Positions 24,215 to 32,347 of a stretch of DNA of 64,000 nt are shown here, piece after piece. A model generated the notes under the pieces. It was not told the DNA's origin. It did not search any database and saw only the letters and a program-made list of their open reading frames with translations. The first letter of the stretch is position 1, and each line of letters opens with the position of its first letter. Where the stretch lies: positions 1 through 64,000 of the forward strand of contig JAFDWQ010000005.1 of assembly GCA_018268395.1 (NCBI GenBank). The letters run 5' to 3'. Position numbers and translations under genes: made by a program. Source of the stretch: Armatimonadota bacterium (lineage in GTDB: Bacteria > Armatimonadota > Fimbriimonadia > Fimbriimonadales > Fimbriimonadaceae).

Positions 24215-24691
24215 TCAGTGCATGTCCTTGTCGCCGTAGAGGGTCTGGACGAAGGCGATCTGCCCCAGGTGGTACGTGAAGTTCCAGCGGGGGTAGTCCA
24301 TCATCTCGGCCACCGTGAAGTCGCGCCCGCCGTCGTAGGGCAGCCACTTCGTGCGCTTGAGGTCGTCGTCGGACAACGTGGAAAAGAGCGCGAACAAGGC
24401 TTTGAGGTTCCGGTCGCACTCGGCTTTGCAGGCGTCCACGTCCGGGAACGCGTCCATCTCCTGCTGGACCTTGGCCTGCGTCTCTTCGCTCCATTCCGGC
24501 ATCGGCTTGTCCTCGATGATCTCGGCCGCCCACTTTCCGCACAGGGCCATTTCCTGGCAAAGCTGGAGCACGCTCCGTGACGTGTCCGAGGCCTTCCAGG
24601 CGACCTTTTCGTCCGGAACGGCCTTCGCGTACCGGAACGCTTCGTCGGCGGCCTTTTGGGTCGCGTCCTTCATATACTCTTGATAGTCCAT
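24215..24691 (-). CDS. DinB-like four-helix bundle protein
   Basis: Protein of 158 aa from the ATG at 24691, preceded by AGGAGA; the frame extends upstream but without similarity. The sequence fits the DinB/DUF1572-like four-helix fold: a helix with KWAAEIIEDKP, LFALFSTLSDDDLKRT, FTVAEMMDYPRWNFTYHLGQIAFVQTLYGD. The late NFTYHLGQI helix resembles the metal-binding His region of DinB proteins. Such proteins are thiol- or metal-dependent enzymes of varied roles. It is the first chromosomal gene beyond the tRNA. The substrate is unknown. Confidence 0.75.
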   Translation of the reverse strand: MDYQEYMKDATQKAADEAFRYAKAVPDEKVAWKASDTSRSVLQLCQEMALCGKWAAEIIEDKPMPEWSEETQAKVQQEMDAFPDVDACKAECDRNLKALFALFSTLSDDDLKRTKWLPYDGGRDFTVAEMMDYPRWNFTYHLGQIAFVQTLYGDKDMH

Positions 24692-24729
24692 TTTCGTCTC
24701 CTTGCCGGCAGATAGCAGACAACTGTCTG

Positions 24730-26475
24730 CTATCTTACCACAGGTTCGGCGAGAGATCGGTCCGCCGAGGCTCCCAGAGGCTCCAAGTCCGGATATTCCG
24801 GGTGCCACATGGCCTCGTCGATCCGGGAGGCCAGTTCCGCGTCCTCCAAGGCGTCAGCGACCCCGGCTGCGATCGCAGCCCGCCCGACTGCGGCGGCGAT
24901 CCTTCGGGACACGTCGCGGATGGCGGTGAGCGGCGGGAGCACCGGGCCACCGGGACACTCCTTGGCGAACGCCGCCAATTCAGCGGACGCGGCCATGAAC
25001 ATGCTTTGGGTCACCCTTTTGGCCTTCACGGCGACGACGCCGAGCCCGACGCCAGGGAACACGTAGCTGTTGTTGCATTGGGAGACGCCGATCGTGCGAC
25101 CCTCGTACGGGACCGGTGGGAACGGACTTCCGGTCGCCACGATGACCCTCCCTTCGGTCCAGGAGACGAGGTCTTCGGGCGTGGCCTCGGCTTTGGACGT
25201 CGGGTTCGAAAGGGGGAAAACGACCGGGCGGTCGACATGGCGGGCCATTTCGCGCACGATCTCTTCGGTGAAGGAGCCCGGTTGTCCGGACACGCCGATC
25301 AGGGCTGTCGGCCGGACGCGGCGGACGACTTCGTCGAGCTTATAGCAGCCGTCCTCCGACGCTGTCCAACCGTGAAGGCTCGCAGCGTCGCGCGCGAACC
25401 GCCGTTGGAACGGCAAGACGCCTCCGCTGCCATCGTGGACCAGGCCCTTCGAGTTCAGGAGCCAAAACCTGCGGACGGCTTCGGATTCGGGCGTGCCCGT
25501 CGCCACGAGTTCGTCGGCCAACTGTCCTGCGATTCCGACGGCGGCAGAGCCCGCTCCATAGAGCACGACCCGCTGATCGGCAAGGCTCGTCCCGGTCTGG
25601 CGCATCGCGGCCAGCATCGCCGAGACGGTGACCGCGGCCGTGCCTTGGATGTCGTCGTTGAAGGTGCACAGCTCGTTGCGGTAACGGTCCAGGAGCAGCG
25701 ACGCGTTGTCCCGCGAAAAGTCTTCGAACTGGAGGAGGACGCCCGGCAGCGTCCGCTTGACGCTCTGCACGAAACGGTCCACGAAGTCAAAGTACTCTTC
25801 GCCCCGGATCCTCGTGTGCCGCCATCCGAGGTAGTGCGGGTCGTTCAACGACAGTGGATTGTCGGTCCCGGCGTCCAACAGCACGGGCAGCGTGCGTGCC
25901 GGATGGATGCCACCGCAAAGCGTGTAGAGGGAGAGCTTCCCGATGGGGATGCCCATGCCGCCCGCGCCCTGGTCGCCCAGACCGAGGATCCGTTCGCCGT
26001 CCGTGACGACGACGACGTCGACGTCCTCGAAGGCGCGGTTCGCGAGGATCGCATCGATGTCGTCCCGCTCGGGGAACGGCACGAAGAGGCCGCGAGGACG
26101 GCGGTAGATGTGGCTGAAGTGCCGGCAGGCGTCGCCGACGCAGGGCGTGTAGACGAGCGGCATCATCTCTTCCAAGTGGGTCAAGAGGAGCCGGTAGAAG
26201 AGGACTTCGTTCCGGTCTTGCAACGACCGGAGATAGATGTGTTTCTCCATCGCGCTCGGCTTGAAGCTGAACTCGTGGTACGTGCGTTCGAGCTGTTCGC
26301 CGATGTCGGTGACGTGGGGAGGGAGGAGGCCGTCGAGTCCGAACGTCGAGCGTTCGTCCTCGGGGAACGCGGTCCCCTTGTTGTAGACCGGCGTCTCGAG
26401 CAGGTGGAACCCGCCGAGTCCGGTCTTGACGATGTCGCGGCGGCCGTTCCGGCCCCGCTCGATCTGGAATTGCAT
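24730..26475 (-). CDS. NAD-dependent malic enzyme (oxaloacetate-decarboxylating malate dehydrogenase)
   Basis: Converts malate to pyruvate and CO2, linking the citric acid cycle to pyruvate metabolism. The 581 aa match the long (SfcA/MaeA) malic enzyme class: MPLVYTPCVGDAC with the catalytic Tyr, VTDGERILGLGDQGAGGMGIPIGKLSLY around the catalytic Lys, FEDFSRDNA and the metal ligands FNDDIQGTAAVT, then the NAD-binding GAGSAAVGIA. The C-terminal NSYVFPGVGLG is also present. The start is the ATG at 26475, preceded by AGGGGTG; a TTG lies one codon upstream. It is divergent from infC. Confidence 0.95.
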   Translation of the reverse strand: MQFQIERGRNGRRDIVKTGLGGFHLLETPVYNKGTAFPEDERSTFGLDGLLPPHVTDIGEQLERTYHEFSFKPSAMEKHIYLRSLQDRNEVLFYRLLLTHLEEMMPLVYTPCVGDACRHFSHIYRRPRGLFVPFPERDDIDAILANRAFEDVDVVVVTDGERILGLGDQGAGGMGIPIGKLSLYTLCGGIHPARTLPVLLDAGTDNPLSLNDPHYLGWRHTRIRGEEYFDFVDRFVQSVKRTLPGVLLQFEDFSRDNASLLLDRYRNELCTFNDDIQGTAAVTVSAMLAAMRQTGTSLADQRVVLYGAGSAAVGIAGQLADELVATGTPESEAVRRFWLLNSKGLVHDGSGGVLPFQRRFARDAASLHGWTASEDGCYKLDEVVRRVRPTALIGVSGQPGSFTEEIVREMARHVDRPVVFPLSNPTSKAEATPEDLVSWTEGRVIVATGSPFPPVPYEGRTIGVSQCNNSYVFPGVGLGVVAVKAKRVTQSMFMAASAELAAFAKECPGGPVLPPLTAIRDVSRRIAAAVGRAAIAAGVADALEDAELASRIDEAMWHPEYPDLEPLGASADRSLAEPVVR

Positions 26476-26567
26476 CAAGGATCACCCCTGAACCGGTGGC
26501 ACTTCGAGTGTATCGCGGTGCCGGTGAGGGCCCGGGGACGTCCGGCCGACGGTCCGGCCGTCCTCTC

Positions 26568-26597
26568 TTGTACTCAGGGAGCCGCCGAAGCTATACT
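26568..26597 (+). promoter_or_regulatory. Sigma-70-like promoter of the infC-rpmI-rplT operon
   Basis: TTGTAC (26568-26573) and TATACT (26592-26597) are separated by 18 bp, about 55 bp before the infC start. The position is right for the translation-factor operon. Confidence 0.65.
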
Positions 26598-26651
26598 GGT
26601 GGTTCTGCAGATGCACGACACGACCTTCCGAGGAGAACACGAATAGGCCGG

Positions 26652-27239
26652 ATGCCGATGCGGCGCCCGCGCCGCGAACCCCTGCCCGACATCAACGAGC
26701 GCCTTTTGCGCTTCGACCAGGTCCGCGTCGTCGGCCCGGACGGCTCGCAATTAGGCGTCATGGCGTGCCGCGCCGCGCTGGACATCGCCCGCGGCGAGGG
26801 CCTCGACTTGGTCCTGGTCGCGGAAAAAGCGACCCCGCCCGTCGTCAAAGTCGTCGATTACGGCAAGCACAAGTACGAGCAGTCCAAGCTCAAGAAAGAC
26901 AAGAAGCCCAAGGGCCAGGACGTCAAAGGGGTAAAGTTGAGCCCCAATATCGGCGAACACGACGTGCAGGTCATCGTCAGGAAGGCCCGTACGTTTTTGT
27001 CCGAGGGGGACAAGGTCCGGGTCGTCTGCCGTTTCCGGCAGCGCGAGCTGGCCCACCCGGAAGTCGGGAAGCGGAAGATCGAGTCGGTCATCGAGGCCGT
27101 CGCCGATCTCGGAAAACCGGACAAGGACCCGTTGCTGAACGGCCGGGAAATGGTCGTCGTGATCAACCCGCTCGCGGGCACTGGAAAGAAAGATGGCAAA
27201 GCTGACAGCAAAGAAGACGGCGAAGCTCAAGACGTGTAA
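26652..27239 (+). CDS. infC: Translation initiation factor IF-3
   Basis: Binds the 30S subunit and checks initiator tRNA and start-codon pairing. The 195 aa from the ATG at 26652 cover the N domain (DINERLLRFDQVRVVGPDGSQLGV), the lysine-rich linker (DYGKHKYEQSKLKKDKK) and the C domain (KLSPNIGEHDVQVIVRKARTFLSEGDKVRV, RFRQRELAHPEVGK). A Lys/Asp/Glu-rich tail is added after the normal end. The last 47 bp overlap the start of rpmI. An ATG at 26658 is an alternative start. infC often uses rare initiation codons, but here an ordinary ATG is available. Confidence 0.95.
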   Translation: MPMRRPRREPLPDINERLLRFDQVRVVGPDGSQLGVMACRAALDIARGEGLDLVLVAEKATPPVVKVVDYGKHKYEQSKLKKDKKPKGQDVKGVKLSPNIGEHDVQVIVRKARTFLSEGDKVRVVCRFRQRELAHPEVGKRKIESVIEAVADLGKPDKDPLLNGREMVVVINPLAGTGKKDGKADSKEDGEAQDV

Positions 27240-27411
27240 GACGGCCGCCAAGAGGTTCAAGATCTCGGGCACCGGCAAGATCATGCGGCGTAAGTCGTAT
27301 AACAACCACATGTTCTTCCACAAGTCGGGCGGACAGAAGCGACGCCTCGACCAAGCCGCCGAACTGAGTCCGACGGAAGCCAAGCGCGTCCGCCGGCTCC
27401 TCGCCCTGTAA
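27193..27411 (+). CDS. rpmI: 50S ribosomal protein L35
   Basis: Ribosomal protein of 72 aa, with the family features KTAAKRFKISGTGKI, RKSYNNHMFFHKS and a C terminus RVRRLLAL. It starts within the infC tail: the ATG at 27193 lies 47 bp before the infC stop, with GGAAAG just before it. The N terminus MAKLTAKKTAKLKT is normal. Translational coupling to infC is expected, as in the conserved infC-rpmI-rplT operon. Confidence 0.96.
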   Translation: MAKLTAKKTAKLKTCKTAAKRFKISGTGKIMRRKSYNNHMFFHKSGGQKRRLDQAAELSPTEAKRVRRLLAL

Positions 27412-27508
27412 CAAGGGCAGCGTCCCTCGTACCGCTACGGCCCTGATGGGTTCGGAACCGGTCCAGACGGCGGAGGCAACCCTCCCGCCACCAAACTGAA
27501 GGAAAACC

Positions 27509-27856
27509 ATGGCAAGAGTCAAACGTGGCCTGATGCGCCACAAACGTCATAAGAAGGTCATCAAGGCCGCTTCCGGCTATTTCCAGCGGAAGCGGAACGT
27601 CTTCAAGAACGCCCACGAACAGGTCATGAAGAGCGGCCAGTACGCTTTTCGCGACCGGCGCCGCCGCAAGCGCGATTTCCGCCGCCTTTGGATCGCCCGT
27701 ATCAGCGCGGCGTGCCGCCAGTGCGACGTCAAGTACAGCCGCCTCATCGACGGGATGACGAAAAAGGGCATGCAGGTCGACCGCAAGATGATGAGCGAAC
27801 TCGCCATCGCGGACTTCGACGCCTTCAAGAAGCTCGTCGAACAAGCCACGGCCTGA
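27509..27856 (+). CDS. rplT: 50S ribosomal protein L20
   Basis: Ribosomal protein of 115 aa that binds 23S rRNA early in 50S assembly and represses its own operon in several bacteria. The basic N-terminal extension (ARVKRGLMRHKRHKKVIKAASGYFQRK) and globular part (LWIARISAACR, SRLIDGMTKKGM) are typical. It follows rpmI after 97 bp with a GAAGGA ribosome binding site. The gap holds a hairpin (GGCGGAGG at 27469-27476 against 27481-27489) that could take part in L20 autocontrol. A strong terminator lies after the gene. Confidence 0.96.
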   Translation: MARVKRGLMRHKRHKKVIKAASGYFQRKRNVFKNAHEQVMKSGQYAFRDRRRRKRDFRRLWIARISAACRQCDVKYSRLIDGMTKKGMQVDRKMMSELAIADFDAFKKLVEQATA

Positions 27857-27878
27857 CGCCCGTCAAGGTTCAGTTACC

Positions 27879-27918
27879 GACGCGACCGGAACGTCAGACG
27901 TTCCGGTCGCGTCTTTAT
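27879..27918 (+). terminator. Rho-independent terminator of infC-rpmI-rplT
   Basis: A perfect 16-bp stem (27879-27894 with 27898-27913) with loop CAG is followed by TTTAT. It lies 23 bp after the rplT stop. Confidence 0.92.
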
Positions 27919-27941
27919 CCGGTGCGTCCCCCCGATGAATC

Positions 27942-27971
27942 TTGACAGGCCCTTCTCCGTTCAGGTAGAGT
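27942..27971 (+). promoter_or_regulatory. Promoter of the DUF1579 gene
   Basis: TTGACA (27942-27947) and TAGAGT (27966-27971) are spaced by 18 bp, 45 bp before the ATG at 28017. Confidence 0.7.
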
Positions 27972-28016
27972 TTTGTCTAGCGGTTCCGGGGAGGGCGACC
28001 GCAGGAGACGACCCAC

Positions 28017-28562
28017 ATGAAACTGAGAACCTGTTTGCTGCCCCTCGTGGCGGCCGTCGCGCTCGTCACCCAGGCCTCCGCCCAAGGCGCACCTTCGATG
28101 GCCGCCCCCGACGAAATGAAAGCCCTCGCCTACCTGACGGGGACTTGGACGGGCAAGATGAAAATGTACGGCATGGGGCCTGAGCCGATGGAGGCCGAGA
28201 GCCAGATGGTCTGCGAGTCCATCCTTGGCGGACGCTTCATGCGAGGAATGGTCACGTACGACATGGGCGGCATGAAGATGAGCGGAATGCAGCTTCAGAC
28301 GTACGACGCCGATGCCAAGAAGTGGAAAGTCTGGTGGTTCGACTCTATGTCCGCCCAACCCGTGGAAATGACGGGCGACATGAAGGGTGACACGTGCGTC
28401 CTGGAGAGCAAGCCGATGAAGATGACCGGCATGGAAGGAGAATCGGTCTTCCGGGCGACCTACACGAAAGTCTCCGATACCGAGTTCACCATGAAGCTCG
28501 AAATGAAAGACGGCGACAAGTGGTCGCCGATGATCGAAGAGACGATGAAGAAGAAGGCCTGA
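28017..28562 (+). CDS. Secreted DUF1579-family protein
   Basis: Protein of 181 aa with a clear signal peptide (residues 1-22, KLRTCLLPLVAAVALVTQASAQG). The mature part has the DUF1579 pattern: an N-terminal LAYLTGTWTGK helix-strand, CESILGGRFMRGMV, TYDADAKKWKVWWFDS and a C-terminal MIEETMKKKA. It is methionine-rich (GMGPEPM, GMKMSGMQ). A paralogue is encoded at 40091-40612. The family is thought to have a lipocalin-like beta-barrel; no ligand is known. It has its own promoter and a hairpin after its stop. Confidence 0.85.
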   Translation: MKLRTCLLPLVAAVALVTQASAQGAPSMAAPDEMKALAYLTGTWTGKMKMYGMGPEPMEAESQMVCESILGGRFMRGMVTYDMGGMKMSGMQLQTYDADAKKWKVWWFDSMSAQPVEMTGDMKGDTCVLESKPMKMTGMEGESVFRATYTKVSDTEFTMKLEMKDGDKWSPMIEETMKKKA

Positions 28563-28577
28563 CGGTGGCCCGACCCG

Positions 28578-28603
28578 GCCGTCCGGCCTGCCCGGACGGC
28601 TTC
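28578..28603 (+). terminator. Hairpin terminator after the DUF1579 gene
   Basis: A 9-bp stem (GCCGTCCGG/CCGGACGGC, 28578-28586 and 28592-28600) is followed by only two T residues. It is likely, but weak as a rho-independent terminator. Confidence 0.5.
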
Positions 28604-28642
28604 AGCGTAGAATGACGGCCATGGATCGGACGCTCGCACGCC

Positions 28643-29350
28643 ATGGCCGTTCGGCCGGAGCGAGACGTGTCCGCTGAACACCTGCCCGTCGTCGCGATCG
28701 ACGGACCCGCCGGGGCGGGGAAGTCCACCGTCGCGCGGATGCTCGCCCACCGCCTCGGACTCAGGATCTTGGACACGGGCGCGATGTACCGGGCCGTCGC
28801 CTTGAAATGCCGCCGCCTCGGGGTCGAGTCGTCGGACGGGGAAGGTGTCGCGCGCGTGTGCAACGGGACGGTCGTAGGGTTCGGGGAAGGCGATCCGCCA
28901 CCCGTCCTTCTCGACGGCGTCGACGTCAGCTCCGAAGTCCGGAACTTGGAGATCGGGCAAGCCGCCAGCGAACTCAGCGTGCATTCCGCGGTTCGGCGGG
29001 CGGTCGTGGCCAGGCAGAAGGAGCTCTTGGGCGAAGGCGGTTTCGTTTTGGAGGGGCGAGATACGACGACGGTCGTCGCCCCAGACGCCGACCTCAAGGT
29101 GTTCTTGACCGCCAGCATCGAAGAGCGCGCCCGACGCCGCTGGCTCGAACTGCAGGCGAAGGGCGGGCACGACACGTTGCAGGAAGTCGTCGTCGACGTC
29201 GTCCAACGCGACCATCGCGATTATTCGCGGGCGGACAGCCCTCTCGCCTTGGCCGAAGACGCGGTGCTCGTCGAGACGTTCGGGCTCCGGCCCCCTGAGG
29301 TGGTGGACAGGATCCTGTCCGTTTACGAAGCCCGGTTCGGGCCGGTCTGA
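28643..29350 (+). CDS. cmk: Cytidylate kinase
   Basis: Phosphorylates CMP and dCMP using ATP. The 235 aa contain the P-loop GPAGAGKST (21-29), the NMP-binding start LDTGAMYRAVAL, and the family segments VSSEVRNLEI, VLEGRDTTTVV (usually GRDIGT) and KVFLTASIEERARRR. The C-terminal DSPL segment is normal. The N terminus has about 14 extra residues; starts further inside are possible. It probably begins a transcription unit that continues to the pyruvate dehydrogenase alpha gene after 105 bp. Confidence 0.93.
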   Translation: MAVRPERDVSAEHLPVVAIDGPAGAGKSTVARMLAHRLGLRILDTGAMYRAVALKCRRLGVESSDGEGVARVCNGTVVGFGEGDPPPVLLDGVDVSSEVRNLEIGQAASELSVHSAVRRAVVARQKELLGEGGFVLEGRDTTTVVAPDADLKVFLTASIEERARRRWLELQAKGGHDTLQEVVVDVVQRDHRDYSRADSPLALAEDAVLVETFGLRPPEVVDRILSVYEARFGPV

Positions 29351-29455
29351 CCCACGGACGGGCCACTGGGACGGCCTCTTCCCCTGGGCCGTTTGAGCCG
29401 ATCTTAAGTTCAGGGACGGTATCCTTTAGCGTCACCTGCCTGCCGGAGTGTGCCA

Positions 29456-30574
29456 TTGTCCACGACAGAAGCCGATCAGCGAAGCGCCCTCAAAGAGACC
29501 TTTGAATACGGGCCGTACAGCAAGAAACTCAGCGCCGACGACCATCGCGAAATGCTGCGCCAGCTCTTCTTGGCGCGTTACTTCGACGTCCGGTTGATCA
29601 AAGAGAAGAAAAGGGGGCGCCTGACGGGCACCTTGTATTCCAGCCACAACCAAGAGGCGATCATCGTGGGATCGCTCTTCGGCCTGAAGCCCAACGACTG
29701 GATCAGCCCGATCCACCGTGACATGCCCGCGTTCTTCATGAAGGACATGCGCGCCGGTTGGCGGAACCAAGACCGGATGGGGATGACCGTCCAGCAAGTG
29801 TGCGCGCAGGTCTGGGGACGAGTCGATTCGCCTGGACGTGCCAGGGACAACTGGTCCCACCTCGGGTCGAAGGCCAAACACATCGTCCATTCGACGTCCA
29901 TGCTCGCGGGGACGATCCCGGCGGCGGCGGGCGTGGTGTACTCCGACAGGTTGAACGGAGGCGACGCGGTCGTCCTCACGTTCAACGGCGAAGGCTCGAC
30001 CGCACAGGGCGTCTTCCACGAGGCCGTGAACTTCGCCGCCGTCCATAAGCTTCCGGTCGTCACGGTCATCGAGAACAACCACTGGGCTTATGGGACGCCG
30101 ACTTACCTCGAATACCCGCTCGAGGACTTCGCCCGTCGCGCCGACGGATACGGCATCCCCGGCCTCGTCGCGGACGGCCAGAACGTGCTCGACGTCTACG
30201 ATAAGATCATGGAGGCCGTCGACTTTGCCCGCTCTGGCAAAGGCCCGTCCATCGTCGAATGTAAATCCTTCCGTGCCTATGGACACGGGGACCATGACGA
30301 CGACCGTGCGGCCAAGTACCGACCGACGGAAGAAGTCGAGGCCGGACGCTCTCGCGACCCGATCGCCGTGATGAAGCGCATCATGGTCGACAAAGGTTTC
30401 ATGACCAAGGACGAGGCCACGCAGTTCGCGGCCGAGAACAAGGGCGCTTCCGAAGCGACCAACGACGATTTCCCGCCAGAGGTCGTCGAGTACCTCTCCG
30501 AGGGCATCGAGTTCGCGATGCAATCCCCCCTTCCGCCGGCAGAAGAAGGAGGGATGTGGGTGTTCCGAGAGTAG
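29456..30574 (+). CDS. pdhA: Pyruvate dehydrogenase E1 component, alpha subunit
   Basis: Thiamine-diphosphate-dependent decarboxylase subunit of the pyruvate (or branched-chain/acetoin) dehydrogenase complex. The 372 aa show the TPP motif region GDAVVLTFNGEGSTAQG through VTVIENNHWAYGT, plus the HLGSKAKHIVHSTSMLAGTIPAAAG substrate region and the phosphorylation-loop-like YGHGDHDDDRAAKYRP. GGAG at 29445-29448 is well spaced for the TTG at 29456 and too close for the GTG at 29450. The beta subunit lies 745 bp downstream beyond an opposite-strand gene. It could be an acetoin or 2-oxoacid E1; pyruvate is the default. Confidence 0.9.
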   Translation: MSTTEADQRSALKETFEYGPYSKKLSADDHREMLRQLFLARYFDVRLIKEKKRGRLTGTLYSSHNQEAIIVGSLFGLKPNDWISPIHRDMPAFFMKDMRAGWRNQDRMGMTVQQVCAQVWGRVDSPGRARDNWSHLGSKAKHIVHSTSMLAGTIPAAAGVVYSDRLNGGDAVVLTFNGEGSTAQGVFHEAVNFAAVHKLPVVTVIENNHWAYGTPTYLEYPLEDFARRADGYGIPGLVADGQNVLDVYDKIMEAVDFARSGKGPSIVECKSFRAYGHGDHDDDRAAKYRPTEEVEAGRSRDPIAVMKRIMVDKGFMTKDEATQFAAENKGASEATNDDFPPEVVEYLSEGIEFAMQSPLPPAEEGGMWVFRE

Positions 30575-30597
30575 CCGCCCACGTTGCAGACCGACGA

Positions 30598-30640
30598 AGC
30601 GGCCCCGGTCGGAACCGACCGGGGCCGCTGTCTTGTCTGA
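30598..30640. terminator. Strong bidirectional hairpin between pdhA and convergent gene
   Basis: 15-bp arms (30598-30612 and 30615-30629; rich in G and C) around AA are followed by gtcttgtct on the plus strand. It lies between two convergent genes and probably ends both. Confidence 0.85.
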
Positions 30641-30651
30641 CGGTCAGGACG

Positions 30652-31152
30652 TTACTGTCCTTGGCCGGGTGCACCCATGGGCTTGCCGTCCATCGCCATT
30701 TTCTGCGACGTCCACTTCATGACCGCCAGCTTCCAGACGCCGCCTTCCTTGCGATAGGTGTTGGTCGTCGTCCCAGAGAAGGTCAACGTGTGCGTCTTCT
30801 TGTCCTCGCCGGTCATGAGGCCGGTCATCGAGTGGGTCTCCGTCGACGTTCCGACGTTCCCTTTGACCTTCAAAGTCACGATTTTGGCCTGCGAGTGCGT
30901 GACCTTCTTCATCATCTGGAAGCTGGTCTTCATCGTTTCGACCATTTGGTCGAAGTTCATGGTCTGGCCGTTTTCGACGTGTTTGAAGTCCGAAGTGACC
31001 CGGGGCTTGACGACCTTGATAAAGGCGGCGATGTCCCGCTTCACCAGGGCGGCTTGGACCTTCGTGTTCATCGCGTTGATCTCCGACCGGAGATCGGCAT
31101 GGGCCGACGCCGCACCCGCGAGGCAGACGACGGCTAGGGTCAAGGCTTTCAT
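30652..31152 (-). CDS. Secreted SnoaL/NTF2-like protein
   Basis: Protein of 166 aa from the ATG at 31152 (the open frame upstream lacks similarity). A signal peptide covers residues 1-20 (MKALTLAVVCLAGAASAHAD). The rest looks like a cone-shaped NTF2-like/DUF4440 fold: a helical start (INAMNTKVQAALVKRDIAAFIKVVKPRVTSDFKH) and beta strands (VTHSQAKIVTLKVKGNVG, HTLTFSGTTTNTYRKEGGVWKLAVMKW). No catalytic residues are evident. It sits on the opposite strand between the two pyruvate dehydrogenase E1 genes. Confidence 0.7.
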   Translation of the reverse strand: MKALTLAVVCLAGAASAHADLRSEINAMNTKVQAALVKRDIAAFIKVVKPRVTSDFKHVENGQTMNFDQMVETMKTSFQMMKKVTHSQAKIVTLKVKGNVGTSTETHSMTGLMTGEDKKTHTLTFSGTTTNTYRKEGGVWKLAVMKWTSQKMAMDGKPMGAPGQGQ

Positions 31153-31318
31153 CCCGACGATTATGCCTACCTTATCGGACGGATTCCAACCGGACCCTGA
31201 AGAGGCGGTCTTCGAGCGGGCCCGAGCCGTCGTTCCAGGCCCGGGCCGTTTGAACCGAGAATGAATCTGACGGGCGGTAGAATCCGCTCCAAGAACCGCC
31301 CACGAGGCGAACCTCACT

Positions 31319-32347
31319 ATGGCCGCTGTCAAGACCCCGACCGAGACGACCGACGTCTCTACGAAGAAGAACTACCTCACTGCGCTCAAGGAAGCGGTGT
31401 TCGAGGAGTTCGAGCGCGATCCGAAGATGATCGCCATCGGTGAAGACATCGGGTTCCTCGGAGGCGCCTTCGGCGTGACGGAGGGTCTGAAAGAGAAGTA
31501 CGGCCCTAACCGGGTCATCGACGCCCCGATCAGCGAAGCCGCGATCGTCGGCGTGGCCTGTGGAATGTGCTTGGAGGGCCGGCCGGTCATGGTCGAGATG
31601 CAGTTCATCGACTTCATCTCCTGTGGGTTCGACCAGATCGTCAACATGACGGCGACCTACCACTACCGGACTGCGGGCGAGGTCAGCATCCCCATGGTCA
31701 TCCGGGGCCCGGCCGGCGGCTACGGAGGCGGCGCCCTGTATCACAGCCAGATGAACGAAGCGTGGTTCGCCAATTCCCCTGGGCTCAAAATCGTCTGCCC
31801 GTCGACCCCGGCCGAAGCGAAGGGTCTGCTCAAGAGCGCCTTGCGCGACCCGAACCCCGTGCTCCTTTACGAGATGAAGGAGCTCTACCGTCAGAACAAG
31901 ATCGCCGAAGAACTCCCCGTCGGAGAGGACGCGCTCGTGCCGATCGGCAAGGCCCGGATCCGGCTGGAAGGCGAAGACGTGACCATGGTCACGTACGGCA
32001 ACAACGTGTACCACTGTCTCCAGGCGGCCGAGAACCTCAAGAAAGAGGGGTTCAGCGCAGAAGTCATCGACATCCGGTCGCTCGTCCCGCTCGATCAGGA
32101 CACGATCCTGGAGTCTTTGAAAAAGACCAACCGCTTGGTGGTCGTCAACGAAGCACCGAGGACGTGCGGTTTCGCGGGCGAGATCTTGGCCCGGCTGAGC
32201 GAAGAAGCGTTCGAATACCTCGACGCGCCGCCGATGCGGGTGACGCGGCTCGACACGCCCGTGCCGTGGGTCAAGCCGCTCGAACTCTTCGTCCTACCGT
32301 CGGTCGAGAAGATCACGGAAGCCGCGCTCCGCGTCTGCAGGTTCTAG
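31319..32347 (+). CDS. pdhB: Pyruvate dehydrogenase E1 component, beta subunit
   Basis: Transketolase-like beta subunit partner of the alpha subunit at 29456. The 342 aa show the expected start (NYLTALKEAVFEEFERDPKMIAIGEDIG), the cofactor-region RVIDAPISEAAIVGVACGMCLEGRPVMVEMQFIDF, and the C-terminal DIRSLVPLDQDTILESLKKTNRLVVVNEAPRTCGF. The ATG at 31319 follows GAGGCGAACC. The stop overlaps the convergent serpin stop by 4 bp. E2 and E3 genes are not in the window. Confidence 0.95.
   Translation: MAAVKTPTETTDVSTKKNYLTALKEAVFEEFERDPKMIAIGEDIGFLGGAFGVTEGLKEKYGPNRVIDAPISEAAIVGVACGMCLEGRPVMVEMQFIDFISCGFDQIVNMTATYHYRTAGEVSIPMVIRGPAGGYGGGALYHSQMNEAWFANSPGLKIVCPSTPAEAKGLLKSALRDPNPVLLYEMKELYRQNKIAEELPVGEDALVPIGKARIRLEGEDVTMVTYGNNVYHCLQAAENLKKEGFSAEVIDIRSLVPLDQDTILESLKKTNRLVVVNEAPRTCGFAGEILARLSEEAFEYLDAPPMRVTRLDTPVPWVKPLELFVLPSVEKITEAALRVCRF

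Noticed and set aside
24577-26646. 689-aa plus-strand ORF opposite the malic enzyme gene
   Set aside because: It is the antisense shadow of a clear NAD-dependent malic enzyme (24730-26475) and its sequence is low-complexity Arg/Asp/Val-rich without any recognisable motif.
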